Source: Oikopleura dioica (Eukaryota > Chordata > Appendicularia > Copelata > Oikopleuridae). Taken from it: DNA of 64,000 nucleotides. Of this stretch, positions 45,901-63,132 are shown piece by piece. The notes under the pieces were generated by a model. It was not told the origin of the DNA, searched no databases, and worked only from the letters and a program-made list of their open reading frames with translations. The DNA lies in contig OU015568.1 in assembly GCA_907165135.1 (NCBI GenBank), forward strand, positions 10,548,501 to 10,612,500, written 5' to 3'. Within the stretch, counting starts at the first letter, position 1; each line of letters begins with the position of its first letter. The position numbers and the translations under genes were made by a program.

Positions 45901-48900
45901 TCAATCAGTATGAATAGAGAGCTCAATCAATTCTGCCTCAGCGAGCTCACTCTTCAAATCGAGCTAATCCCCTTTTCTCGCCTTTCTCAGAATATATTTT
46001 CTCCTCAGCTTCTTTTCAGCCGGGCCGGGACCTCGTATTCTTGAGCTCTTCCGGTAGCATTAAATCGGTGGGAAAGAATACTAATCGGGCGCTCACTATC
46101 GAAAATTGTGGCTCAGAGTGTCTCCTATTACTGGATGATCCTGTTATCGAGCCGTGCCGATTTGGATGCAAATGGTCGTCTTCGCGAAATTCGCTCTTCA
46201 TGGGAATTTCGCGTGGTGATGAAATGGCGCACTTGGAGTCAGGTGCCTTAATCCGGCTCTAGAAGATTTTATTTCCAACCGAGGAATATAAAGAGATCTT
46301 AAGTACCAGTGGGAAATTTTGTGTTTTAGTGCTTATGTATGATTAATATTGAACACCTGAGATGATAACTACAAAGAAAACTCGTCAACTTTTATTAAAA
46401 ACAGGACTTTTTCAAACGATTTTTCATGAATTCACATTTGGCGTATTTCCCATAATTGGCATAATTCGTCGTTTTCTCGAAAAACGCTCCAAAATCGGTG
46501 CTCGTCCCATTCCAAAAGCATGCTTGCGGGCGCATTTCCGACAGTGGCCCAGAAGCGTCCCACGGCTCCTAAATCCGAAAGCTAGAAGAGAATGCCTGAA
46601 AGGAATGGTGTTCAAATTCCCACTAAAACAGCGGCTTTGGCACGCTTCTGGTGCCACTAGTCTGAGACTCAACCTTACTAAGACATAATGGACCTAACGC
46701 ATTCCGCGGTTATCATTTCAAAGCCATTCAATTACCTTACATAAGACCCTAGTGCCTTCAGTCTAATCTGATAACTAAAGTGAAGTTAGAAAATTATTAG
46801 GTTTAAACATTCGATATTGATTGAAAATAAATATTTTTTTATTATAACAATTGTTATCTTAGCATTGCAAACGGCTGTAATTACAGATTTTAAACGGTAC
46901 CCTCGGATGTTCATTGTGAGAAAAGTGTTTGTGTTCATTTTTTCTTATAAAAGATATTGTGCCTTCATATAACGTAAGGTAAGGAAGTTTTTATACTCAC
47001 TTGCCGAAGCATAGTTGGGAAGTCAGTAAGTGTTTGTAATCACTGGCGTGTTTCATCGGTCCCCAAAAACTGCCCTTTCTACTGATAGTCTTTAAATTTA
47101 TGGTCTTTGAAACGATCACGTGAATTTTTATCAACGAGTTTAATTTGGATAGAATTGGGAAGAATCAACGGGAAACTATTGCAATGGCATATTTTCTGTC
47201 TTCAATCTGGAGTCCAAAATAACACTTGTGTCGATAATTTTGAAATTGATGGGCGGATTAGAGCTGGGGGATGGAATCGATCACCCCGGCTCATCCGCGC
47301 TGATTTGGGCGGTGGGGTCTGCTTGAACTCGCGAATCAATTTCCGTAAAAAACTTATCAGCGACAGAAAGAAAAAGGACTGATTTTAGAAAGTCGGCTGA
47401 TCCCGCTGTAAATGGTGGGGATGAGCCGACTGTTGCTCTTTGAGATTTGAGCGTGGCGCGTCCACGGTCGCGTCAAAAGTCTCGAAATTGAAACCGCCGG
47501 AGACCGCCGAGCGAGGAAAACACACATTGTTAACACAATACCGAGCACTGTGATTATTCACACTAGAATTGCAATTATTTGAACCTTCAAAATCTTCAGA
47601 AAACTTTTTGACGTTACCCCTTTTATTGATTCTTTTACTTTTTATTAGAAGAAAATGATAAGTGTTTGCGTAAACACGTATTTTCAGGATTCTGCTTATC
47701 GAAGAAATTCTTGGCTAATCTGGCCACTAATCCGTTATTTGGTGTTGGTGGAGGTGTGAGGCTCAATCCACGCGAGCTCGATCCCATCCGTTCACAGCTG
47801 AGCTGGTGCTCATACGCGCGCACTGAAAATATTTTTTCGAATTTCGCGCCAAATTGGCGATTTACGCGATCAGCTGCTGTAAATTCCAGTGAACAGAAAT
47901 GAAAACTTATTTTGGTACTTAATCTAATGGGCTGGAAAATTTCTGCTCAAATAAAGCAATCATTCTTAAATTCTAGTCGCCTCTTCTTCCAAGCATCAAG
48001 TACAGAAATCAAGAGATAAACAATTTCCATAGCTCGAGAATTTTGTCCTTCAATGTATAATACGCGCGGCATATCAAAGCTTTGGATTCCGCAGGAGCAC
48101 CACCGCACACCATATTCTGCAGGAGTCAATCCAACCCATGGGAATTTGCGCGATCAGATCAGGCGCAGAATTATTTGTAAACGAACAAATTCTCAATCTC
48201 AATTCTATTTGTCGAAAAATGCCCACTCCAAATGCCCTTCATGTGGTCGAGGTGCAAAATGTATTCGCGGTTAAGGGACCCCCACCGGGACCCCCACGCG
48301 CTTGGTTTGCGATAGGAGGCTCGAAAAAACTGGAAATGTAATTTACCAGTTGTCTGCTGAACTGACCTGAGTGAAACTAGCTGGCATGAGTAGAGGCAGT
48401 AATCGAGCAGAATGGCCCGCTCTATATATCGAAATCGGCTTATTTTGACGGTGGGGCTCGCTTTGAGGCGATTTCATTTCACTAAAACCGGATTGGACTT
48501 GGGCACACGCGCGCGGACTCACATTCTACCCCTGCGACGATGGTATATGATATGGCATCGATTCGGTAACTGAAAATAACAGTGGACGCTCTCTGGCTAA
48601 TGGATGTCTCGATGGGATCATCCGGCTCACATCCTAGCGACTGCTAAATTGCGAACGCTTTACCCCTATCGAATATTACCGAAAACCAGAATATAAGCTG
48701 TTTCAATATAATTTTTTGTCTTAATTAGCTGTTACTTTATTTTCTTTTAATAATCGGTGTTTTTTTTATAATCTGCAGCATTGCTTTTGTATTTGAAGTA
48801 TTAAGTGATTCTGGAAAGTACTGTAATAAGTGGGATTCTACGTCTTTTCTCGGTTTATTTACGTCTTAGGTCGGCTAAACTGGTGTTGGTGGTGCAACGG

Positions 48901-50477
48901 CTCTTTGCGCGAATGGTGTTTGAATGCTCGCTGGGTTTATGCATTTGGGAGTCAGAAAGTTGGTGCTCTGATGCACCAGCAACACCAACCATCAACAGGA
49001 GCAAAGCTGACAAGAGTACCTTTCGCCATGAGAGCTCCCAGAGGCCTAAGCATCAGGGAGCAGGATTATAAGCCAGTTTAGCTACTCTGGCTCGATCAAC
49101 GAATGCCGTGCTAAACTCGCTGCCGGATCATCCCGCTGCCTTTATGCCAAACAATGCGCCGCCGCCATCTTGCTCCACCAGAAGAGAGGTGGAGTCCTTT
49201 CTCACGCCGCTTTAGTGAATCTGGCATTCTAGAGCGTTTGACTGAAAAGATACCGCCGAGAATAAATTGGATGAAAATAGTTACAGATTCTAAAAGTTCT
49301 CTTTTCTTTAAAAATTAATGTCAAAAGATTGATATTTTAGAAGTAAATCTACTTTCCATAATCGCATCTAGCACAAAAAAGGCGGAGTACCGGTCAACAA
49401 GAGTCGGTAAAGAGGCTATGAACCAATGCCGCATGGAAGGGCATGGAGATAAGCTCGAGCTGCGGCACTGTCAAGGGCAACGGGCTTTTCTGATCGCTTC
49501 TCCGCCGCATTGCTGTCACGTTAAAGCCGATTTAAACAATATGGCTAAATGGACATATTATTCACGTAACTGGTTAACCTGTTAGATCGTGCCAGTAGCC
49601 GACAGTTCAAGTTTGGCTGCGAAAGAAGAAAGTACGTGTGCCAACTGGTACTTAATCATTTTGTCTTCGTCTTGATCCGCGTGGGAGGCTCCTCCACTTT
49701 GCTCCGGGAGCTTGATCCACTACAACTAATCCCTTCCTGTGTCACTTTCTAGCTTTTATTCCCTCATTATCGTTTGTTCAAGCCATAATTTTTGGGAAAA
49801 ATATTTTCTATCAAAAGTTGTGTTACGAAAACCACAGTGAACTTTCGACCGATAAAAATGAGTATTTTCTCTAATCAGAAGTTTTTGATAAGATAAATAA
49901 ATTGAATCTTAAAACTATTTTTTCTCAATTTAGATCTAAAAATTTACGTCAAATTCATAAAACGACCTTGAAAGTGACGAAAAATTAAGATGAATCAAGG
50001 CTAAAGTGTCATTTCCCTCAAAAATCGCTTCAAAAATGTGTGACTTTGCATATTTTAGGTAATGTGAACGTAATGATCTTTCTTTTGTCATTCTGAGCGG
50101 GCTGAGCTGAGCCAGGCCGGCCAGCTGAGCTGTGGCTGAGCCCGGTGCTGGGTCCGCTGCTGGCGGCTGATCGTCGCGCCGCGCCTGGCGCTTGGTGCTG
50201 GATCAAGCACTCGGCGTGGAGCTACCTCGGAGCGCCACCGCGCGGCCACTTTCACTGCGGCGGGATAATGCTGCTCAAGAGTGGCAAATATGGTCACTTA
50301 GGGGCGTTCTAGCCCATCTGAAACTGACCAGAGCCGAGTCCAGAGCGCACAAATCCACGGATAAACCCTCACACACCACGAAAATTTGATTTTACCGATT
50401 TTCCTCGCTCACCAGTAGAAATCACCGATTAGCACTAGAATTTACTTGTCCTAAATTCAACGCACACAAGAGTAGAG
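33968..50477. promoter_or_regulatory. 16.5-kb noncoding interval between divergent Otx genes
   Basis: No recognisable protein gene, tRNA or transposon with clear ends was found. Open frames are short and unlike known proteins; the longest is 155 codons at 34423-34890 (-). By hand I count 15 GGATTA and 6 TAATCC cores, the K50 homeodomain site, for example 43290, 43401, 43466 and 44190. A 14-mer TGGTGYTGGTGGWG occurs four times (39327, 44544, 47740, 48881). CTTATC/CTGATAA GATA-type cores are also common. Such length is exceptional where neighbouring gaps are 0.05-3 kb, so I interpret it as cis-regulatory DNA for one or both Otx genes. Confidence 0.65.
42087..42107. promoter_or_regulatory. Palindrome beside a double K50 site
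   Basis: A perfect 12-bp palindrome GGCGCTAGCGCC (42087-42098) abuts GGATTATCC (42099-42107), which contains a GGATTA core and its near-mirror. This could bind a K50 homeodomain dimer. No functional evidence beyond the sequence. Confidence 0.35.
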
Positions 50478-54426
<3,949 letters not shown>

Positions 54427-57277
54427 AAAAAAGTCGCATCTTTATTTTTTTGCTTCTGTCAATTTTAAATTCTCATCAAAAACTCAGTAATCCTAAATGT
54501 TCATACCGTGCAAATTATTACATACACATTATTGATTACAGTCTTATAAATGACTGTAGTTGTCTTTTCATGTGCTTCCTAAGGGCGTCAACAGCGATTT
54601 CTATTGCAGAATCATCTTTTAACGATGATGACGCCCTTACACTTTTCTTTCGAAAAACTGTATTTATTACTACTGGTTCATTTGTAGATATTATTTGAAA
54701 TAAAAATACATCTAAAAATTACGCCTTGGCTCTCTTTTTCTATTTTTGTCGGGGGATAAATTTATGAGAGGCCTACTTTGTTCAGATAAAGAGGATAAAC
54801 TGGCTAAGATTGATTAAAACATGCCAGGATACTAGGTACTTAGACCCTCTAAGCAATCGTCAATACTAGGTATAATCATGTGTTAGCTGCAAAAATACCC
54901 AATAATAAATCTGCAAGGATATCACTGGACAGCATTTTTGGGCATATTGCCGCATATAAGCTTTATATTATAAAGAAGCGGACAACATATTAGGGTGAAC
55001 TTATTGTTAAAAATATAATTTCTTTTAAATTTTCAAGCATCTGTAATTTTGTACGTGCATATTTGAGAGAAAAAAGATAGTGTTTTGATTTGAATCCATA
55101 AATCACCGTGACGCGCGTCGTATTTTTGTGGAGTGAAAGAGAAGAGAAAACGAAATGAAAATGTTTTTTCAATCGCAGCGGCAAAATGTTGTTTCCGCCG
55201 ACGAGTCTGGCAGCGCCTCCGCCACAAGAAACCACCGGAAGTAATCCAGCACCAGATCACCAGATTCCCCTTTCACGTGATTATTTTAATAAAAATGCGA
55301 AGCGCACGTTGAGATTTCGAAATGGAATTTAAGCTTTTCATCAGATTTTCATCAAATGTTTATGTTATGCATATTCTTTATTCCAAATTGAAGCCGGTTG
55401 GAAGACGGGAGCGTATTATCCGTTGTCCGAAATGGAGCCCGAGTCTTAGAGCCTAAATCAGGGCTGAACCTGTCACTGGCAAATCAGATGAGCGCCGGCT
55501 TATTTTTCACTAAAAGCGGCTTTTCTTTCTTACGATATGACGACAAACTAATTTATGTACAATCGTTTTACCTTTCCTAATGGACTCCTGGACTTCTTAC
55601 GAAGAGAGTCCCGGAAACGAACTAATCCACCACGAAAAACGCGAAGTGCGATTTAATTTATGGAAAGTCGTCGCATTTCGCGTAAATAAAAACCGACTCA
55701 ACCGGCCGCTCATCCGGCTTTTTGGATGCCAACTTCAAACTTCAAACTGCCGGAAATGGGCCCAACAAAAATGCAGAACACGATACGTTCGAAAACGCGC
55801 AGGTGCGAATTTCATCGCTGGTATTTTAGAAAACAGCAAAGATATTAGACAGCTATTTATGCTTTGGCTAATTTGACTTGACAATTCTTCAGTAGAACTT
55901 CGCAAATTGTGAAATTGGTGATTCTTTGTATCCGTTTTGAATCAATTTTTGCACGCTAAAATTGTAGATTTACGTTATTATCACATGATAATACCACAAT
56001 GCTGTTCCGTGTTCAACTCTAAATATCACCTGGCTACTTGGAAACCGCAAAAGTCAAAATGCAATGATTCGAATTGTCTCGTTTCGTACAATCTTGGTGC
56101 GTGAGACTCTGTTTTTGGTATTTTCACTCAATTTTGGCACAACAAGATGAGAATATTATGACCTACAAGACAATTTCTCAGCCTTTACGGCTATTCACAG
56201 ACCAAGCTTTTCAATTTGATTGTCTTCTGGAGGAGTAGAATTCTAGTCGAAGCGTTTTCTTGATAAAAGAGTTCAAAGGTAGTTCCAAGAGACTAATTTT
56301 GTCTAAATAAGCACGAATTCAAGGGCGGATATGAACACCGGGGTACTCTTTTGGAAATTGTAATTTGACATTTGTTTGAAATTTCTGCGTTGTTTTTCGC
56401 GCCACCGGAAAGTGGAGTAATGAACGGGGCTGCTGATCAAAGCACTAGAATTCGCCAGCGCCAAGAATGTACTTTTTACTTTTTGCCTAAGAGCCTTGAT
56501 CGGCGCTAATTTGGAAAATTGTAAAATTTAGAGCTTCTACCCTCCGTGGGCCTGAGCGTGAGCCTGGGGATGAGCGCAAGCTGAGCAAAGGCTCAGAAAA
56601 ATAATCAAAACTGCTCACTTTGTATATTCCGGGGCATAATACAGCGGGACAAAGAGTCGGGCCAAAAGGTGCCTGATCATTTATTTTTGCCTCTTCCGGT
56701 TCAGGTCCTCGGCACTAATTACTTCTACGAGCAGCGAGTCTTGAACTAAATGCGCTAGATTTACTTTCGGTAAGACATTATCAGTCAGCTTCATTTATGC
56801 GATAAGAGAGCTTCGATCCAAATAAAGCCCGATCGAAATCCGAGATCACCGTTTTCCGCTCCCGCTTGTCTCATTGATAACACTATCATAATTACAATTC
56901 GAAACTTCAAAATTCAAATTCAAAAGGTTTTCCACGATATTTAGCGCACTGGATCAAGGACAGATGATATTCATGAAGAGACGAATTTCTGTACCTTTTC
57001 AAGAATTCAAAACAACTTCAAAGGCGAGCGCCGCTGCACCACCTCCAGCGCCGCTTATTCCCTGGTGCATCTTCGACAGGCGGTTATTGCATAAGACGAT
57101 TGAAATTTTTGGCGTCGCACCTGTTGCGTAATCCACGAATTTTCAACGTAAATATCTATGCTCCGCCAAAAAAATTTTACTGAAGCCATTTTCTACAATC
57201 ATAGTTTATTAATAATAATTAGCAGTGAAATTGTTCTATAAGAATTTATCAATAGAAAGAAAACGAACTCATAAATT
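54427..57277. other. Intergenic downstream of Otx paralogue 2
   Basis: 2.85 kb containing the Otx 3' UTR with AATAAA at 54699. A pair of adjoining plus-strand frames (55398-55580, 55580-55876) shows no recognisable domain. GGATGAGC/GCTCATCC words (55708, 56571) echo those of the Otx-Otx interval. No gene is supported; more regulatory DNA is possible. Confidence 0.4.
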
Positions 57278-58412
57278 TTAGAATTTGTTTCCACGCATCC
57301 AAAGACCGATTTTGAACAGCCACGATGGAATCAAAAGTGTCTCTGGAATTAAGGATAGGAATGCTGGTGCATCTACTTTCCTAGCCATGTAAGACGCAGC
57401 GATGCTATTGCGAAGTGAACGGATGCTGGTGACATGGCTTCCGTCGACTTCCTTGATATCAAACTCGTCAGCAATCTTAAAAAAATTAAATCAATGAAGA
57501 AAGTCCTCTTTTTACATCATGGCACCAGATGACACGTCCAGCTTTAGAATCAATATTGGGATCGGTCAACAACGCGGCAACTGTTTTTCCAACCCATTCA
57601 GGCGTCTGCCCCTTTTCAAAGCCCTTTTTCGCTGCTTGAATGTGGTGTTGATCACTAAAATCGTACTCGTTGGAGTCATTGTAAAAATATCACCTGTCGG
57701 ATTCGAGAATATTTTCAACGATTAGTTCCGTTTTGACAGCTCCTGGCCAGATTGAGAGAGCTTTGACGCCTGTTCCGCGGAGCTCGACGTTGAAGTCCTG
57801 AGCCATTCGATCTTGAGCGGCTTTTCCGACACCATATGCAGTGTTGAAAAGATAGGTGAGACCCCCAGGAGAGCTCATGTTTACGATGAGCCCAGCACCA
57901 CTATAAATAAATAATAAGTTTGTTAGATCACCTATAAACTCTAACCGAGGAACCATTAGCCGTGCAGCATAAACAGAGGCGATGTAATTTGCTCTTAGCC
58001 CGACGTTGTTGACGGTATCCCAAATTTGGGGAGGCTGCTCCCAGAATTTATCTACAGCTTGTGCACTATCTTTTCCCAAAAGAGTAGTTACTGCAGCGTA
58101 GCAGTTGTTCACGATCATATCAAGGCGGCCAGCGTTATCGGAGTCAATTTGCTTGAATAATTTCTCGACTAGATGGTTGCTGATGAAATCAAGAAGGAGA
58201 TAATTGAAAGTCTAACCTTGGTCGTCATCAGAATGATCACAAACAACTGGAACGACATCTCCGCCGATTTCTTTAGCAGTTTGCGAAAGAGTTTCTAGCT
58301 TGCGTCCAGTAATGTAAACAGTAGCTCCTTGGTCGGCAAGAGCTTTCGCACAACCGCGACCAATTCCTCTACTTGCTCCAGTCACTAAAGTTATCCGTCC
58401 TGCCAAAGCCAT
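57278..58412 (-). CDS. DHRS1: DHRS1, short-chain dehydrogenase/reductase
   Basis: Exons 58412-58217, 58168-57946, 57900-57694, 57654-57516 and 57475-57278 give 320 residues (human 313). The Rossmann TGASRGIG nucleotide motif is at residues 11-18, then GATVYITGRKLETL, DMIVNNCYA, NMSSPGG and the catalytic YGVGK with an upstream Ser. The DHRS1-specific segments NNVGLRANYIASVYAARLMVP and LSIWPGAVKTEL are clear. DHRS1 reduces steroids and xenobiotic carbonyls with NADPH at the ER; the C-terminal hydrophobic part ends GNKF. Exon 2 joins at TCTAG|TCGAG, not at the earlier AG, because only that keeps the frame. All introns are 39-48 nt. Confidence 0.93.
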
Positions 58413-58619
58413 TCTGAGCGAGAATTCTCTTTATTGAAAGTCGATGGTGGAAAAATCGACAACCGGGCCGTGGTTCGAAAATATTTGCCAGGCGCACAAG
58501 GTCATAGTCTAGTCAGACTCATAGAAATGCAAACAGGAGCACGCCGAGACCAAAATTTAATGCGTAATGACTATCGATACTAATATAAAATACCCAGAAC
58601 AAAATATAAGCAATCCCAA

Positions 58620-58922
58620 AAATGAGTTCGTTTATTGCGAGTTTAACGTTTTCGGAACAGAAATTCCATCATCAGAAAAGTTGCTTGCATAAAAACTTGA
58701 CGATCTTTAATGAAAGGAGAGACTGACCTTTCTTCTTCTTGTAAGAAAAATGAACTCATTCAATGAGATCAGTGAGACTCAGATCAATGAGTTCATTTTT
58801 CTTACAAGACAAGGTCAGTCTCTCCTTTCATTAAAGATCGTCAAGTTTTTATGCAAGCAACTTGCTCTGATGATGGAATTTCTGTTCCGAAAACGTTAAG
58901 CCTGCAATAAACGAACTCATTT
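58620..58922. mobile_element. Palindromic foldback element, about 300 bp
   Basis: The left arm starting AAATGAGTTCGTTTATTGC (58620) is repeated in inverse orientation up to 58922. Near-identical arms of about 140 bp meet at a loop of about 25 nt near 58773; the only clear differences are a few substitutions and short indels. It lies between DHRS1 and the P5B ATPase. Flanking duplications are not convincing, so the class is unclear. There is no coding capacity. Confidence 0.7.
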
Positions 58923-59326
58923 AACTACAGATGTCATTTAACGATTAAAATCCCAAAAATGCATAAATATCGATTTCATGCATTATTACTGAGGATTATA
59001 GAGTATATGCTGATTTATTTAAATATGCAAATAAATATAAAGTTTGTGTAACACTTTTTGGTTAGAAGTAGTACTGAAAATAAATAACAAAAGTAGGTAC
59101 ACAGGGCTCGAATGGTAGCATTGTATTGAATTGCACAATGGTGATTACAGAAAATAAAGAAGTTTTTTTGTTATTCGGGAGGGAGTTGAAGGAACGGAGC
59201 AGAGGAATAGAAATCTTAACGATTGTATTAATAGAAGATTATATAAATAGGTAAAAAGCTGCGGTAAATAATATTGGCTGTGTTTTTGGCTGTGGCGAGC
59301 GAGTTTCTTAAAAGCTTGGGCTTGCA
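58923..59326. other. 3' region of the P5B ATPase gene
   Basis: 404 bp of A/T-rich sequence after the ATPase stop codon; presumably its 3' UTR and spacer. A minus-strand open frame (59145-59327) lies in it and shows no domain. Confidence 0.4.
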
Positions 59327-62300
59327 TTAAATCGTACTGGAGCTAATCCACGAGTTGCGCGTCTGAATTTCGATCTCGAGACGTTTGAACTTGCTCTTCG
59401 GAAGTTTCTTGCGGCGAATTATGTTGAGTAACTTGTGCACAAGTTTGGAGGTGGAGATGAGTTCTTCGATCGCATAGGCTATCACGAAGTGGATTGCCAC
59501 TAGAAACATCAAGCTGACTCGATAAAAAATTGGCACAGCTTCGCTTTCAGATACTTTTCCCCGTTCAAAATATATTTTAAAACTGTTAACGAAGATTCAA
59601 TAAACAAAAAATCTATATATATCGAAATCAAATTAAACGGTTCCTATGTTTTCTTCTCCCCAGTCCTTGTTATAGATCGCGAGTTCAAAAGCTAAAAACG
59701 AGATAGAAACCAAGGAATCAAAGAGAACTTACCTCTAGTAATTTCAAGCGAAGGCCAGATGCAGATAATCGCGGTCATTATTGTCAAGCTTACAAGACAG
59801 AAGAGAAAAGGAAGATTTTTCCAAATGCGAGTACGATAAGGCGGCCCTTGCGAAAAGACGAAAGAAAGAATGAGGTACTGAAACGCCGAAACAGAGAAAA
59901 TAGCCGTGTTCACCATCCCAATGATATCTTCGTCTTCAGAGGTAATGTTCACTTTTGCAGGGACGTACCATGATTTGTTGAGGACATCTATTTTTAAATT
60001 ACTTATCATTTGAAAAAAGATTGAGTACTCACCGACTGTGACAAAGGCTTGGATGGCGACGACGACAATGACTTGAAGAATCAAACTCATCAAAATAGTC
60101 GGATTCAAAAGTGATCCAGGTGGACGCTTTTTAACCTAAATAAATTCAAATGAATATATTTTCTTGATAGATGTATTTACCAAAATAGGCCAGGCGTCGT
60201 TGTTCGACATGAAAATGGCGACGGTGGTTGTGATACCAAGATCAATCCACAGGAATTCCATGTCTCCAAGGTTAGAATCGAAAGTGTACAAGATGAGCAC
60301 GGAAACATACTGGATTAGACTGTACAGTGCCATGTACTTGAACGTGCCAAAAGAGGTGATCAATGCTGCTCTTCCTTGCCGCAACAAAATGGGTATGCAA
60401 CTTATTTCCTGTTTTTAATCAGTCCCAGCTATTTGAAAAATACCTGATATCGCCACACGAGGCAGTAAACGGAGCAGCAACGGAGGCTTCACTTTCGCTA
60501 AGACTGACGCCAACGTTGGCCAATTTTAAAGCCGCACAATCGTTAGCACCGTCGCCACACATGATCACTTGATAGTCGATTTTTTGAAGCTCTTCTATCA
60601 ACTGCGCTTTCTGATCGGGGGACATTCGTGCGAAAATTGCTCCTCGTTGAACGATGTAAGGCAGTTCCTCCGGGAAATTATCGCGAAGTAGTTGCCAGTA
60701 CTTGCCCGTTACTGCGAGGCGCCAGTTATTCTTGCTCATGCCATCTATAATTATCAATTTTGAAATGGGTATTTCTAAATGACACAATACTTTCTAGGGG
60801 TGTTCTTTCGATAGTCTGATCTTGAAGCGGAACTTGCTCGGGCTGGCCTGATTGAGGAGTCTCCGGCGTAAATTGAATTTGAGGAGGCGATCCAGAGACA
60901 GAGACTTTCATTACTGGACACGTAGTTGGAATGAGTTCGCAATCTCGTGCAACAGCAATCGCAGTAAGTAAATTGTCACCAGTAACCATGACTGTTCGAA
61001 TACTGGCAGCGGCAAGCTCTGCAAGGGTGGGAGCAGATGCGTCTTTCAGCTGATTCTAAAAGAAAAAATGAGCATTCTGTGATTGAAAATATCTGGTAAC
61101 CTGCATAACGAGTAAGCCAAGTAGATTCAAATTGTTTTCGCAATCGTCTCTTTCTATTTTCTGAATCTCATCCATTGATTGTTTAATCTCCCGCCCAGCA
61201 AGTGCTAGTACTCTGTAGCCCCGACGAGTAAGTTTCTCTAGTTCTGTCGTAAAGTTCACTGGAACAGAGGTACATTTGGATGCTACCATCTCGGGAGCGC
61301 CCTGAAAACGTAATTAATGCCTCTTTAGTGACATTCAAACTAACCTTGAGAAAAATGAAGGGGTGTTCTTGTAGATCGTTTTTAACAATGACGGACTGTC
61401 TTTGAAGGTCCGATGAGAATGGGAAGTTACGAACGATTGAAATTTTAAGTCCTTTCAATCCACCTAAAGGCGGTTTAACAGTTGGATACTCGAGCTTCTC
61501 GTTTTCACTGGAGTCTTCGTACTCCCATCCAGTCGACGAGAACATCTTTATATCAAGCGGATCCCCAATCATTTCCTTGTCAACGTAACTGATCGAGTGG
61601 CATGTTGCTAACGCGTGAAGAAGCAGTGAAGATTGCCCGAGCTCAATTGATGGCTTTTGAAAAATTTTCTCAGTCATGGTATCTGCACTTAAAACAGCAT
61701 GAAAGTGCAAACCATCTTCTGTCAGTGTTCCAGTTTTATCGAAACAACATACTTTAATCTTGCCAGCAACATTGATTCTCCCCGGTGAAATGCAGAAGAT
61801 ATGATCTTTTTTCAGCCTTGACTGTGAGTAAACCGTACCCACAGTCATCGCAGCGGGGAGAGAAGGTGGAACGACTACAGTTATTAAATCGAGCACGCGA
61901 AGGATAGCCTTCTTAATGTTATCTCCTCGGGAGAGAAATAGCCAAGTGCTGTAAACGTCTCCGATTAGGGCTAGAATTGCCAAAATGCCAATAAACTTGA
62001 TCGCATCTTCGTAAAAGCCAAACCCAACTGGAGAGGGGAAAAGAATCGACCGGACGAGGTCGCCTTTGGCAGTATAGAAACCGGTCCGGATCACAACCGC
62101 TGTGCAAACAGGTTGACTGCTAGGCGCCCTGGCTTGGATAACATTCGTTCCAGCGAAAAGAGTGTGCCGTCTATGTTTTTCTGGAGAATAAAAGCCAGTG
62201 ATACCGGTCGGTGGTTCTTTCTGCTCAGGAGCTGACTCTCCAGTTAACATCGCTTCATTTACAATCGCCGTACCATTGATAAATAACATGTCAGCTTGAA

Positions 62301-63132
62301 CAGGCCCAGCTTCAACCTTGACGAGATCGCCTGGAACCAGCTCCCTCGAGTCTACAGCCACCCACTGCCCAATATCTTGATTAAAACGTTGAACGATGCT
62401 GGAACCTGTGACCATATCGTGCAAATCCTGTGATTGCTTTTTTGTCTTGTAGAGAGAGATGGTAATTGAAACAATTGTTATAACCAAAATAGCTCCAGCG
62501 TAATAAAAATACTCTTCAATGCCCCAAAGGACGATGGAGAAGATTTGGAAGATATAGAACGGATTGAGCACTTCCTCGATGAGCAAGGCAAAGTAAGACT
62601 TTACTTCGATTTCGATTGTATTAGCGCCATATCTTGAGAGTCGCTGATTGCGCTGCGAAGATGTCAACCCTTCCGAAAATCCCGATACAACTTCTTGAAT
62701 GGAATGCCCACTCTCAAGCGCGACTTGTCGCATAAAATTGTTTTCACTCTCATTCCAGAAGAATCGAACAGCGCCGAACTTGAATAACCTCGACTCTGTG
62801 TTCTCTTCTACCAACATTGTCTTATCAAGAGAGCTGGAAACATTCTGCGTCGTTGCGTTAGTAAGCGAGCCATCCGCCTTGATGATTTGGACAGGAACAA
62901 GCTCTTCTATTTCGCCACGTTTGACGAAAATATGCGTTGCAGTTTTTAATGAACACTTTTGGAATGCTGCATGCGCCCACCAAGACGGTTTCCAGTAGAA
63001 AATCAAGGGCAAAAGGGGAAAGAAAACGATGCACAAGAATTTGACAAAGTATTCCTTCCCCTTTGTCCTAGAAAACGCCGAAATGTGAAGGCGAACATCG
63101 AGATCGCTGACAATTGAGTTCTGATTACTCAT
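59327..63132 (-). CDS. ATP13A3: P5B-type cation/polyamine ATPase (ATP13A2/3 class)
   Basis: Nine exons, the first 63132-61345 (596 codons), then 61301-61101, 61055-60791, 60744-60444, 60400-60181, 60135-60033, 59987-59733, 59691-about 59639 and a last exon to 59327; roughly 1,150 residues. P-type ATPase landmarks in order: actuator TGES ([11 protein letters not shown]), the P5B membrane motif PPSLP ([11 protein letters not shown]), phosphorylation [15 protein letters not shown] across intron 1, [10 protein letters not shown], and the hinge [12 protein letters not shown]5B pumps of late endosomes/lysosomes export polyamines; the sub-branch cannot be fixed, so the symbol is provisional. The last splice has no GT donor in phase: hydrophobic [20 protein letters not shown] certainly belongs, but the junction is open. 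It follows the CCCH gene by 62 nt. Confidence 0.9.

Noticed and set aside
55398-55876. Two adjoining open frames downstream of Otx paralogue 2
   Set aside because: No domain, no credible splice between them and no poly(A) context.
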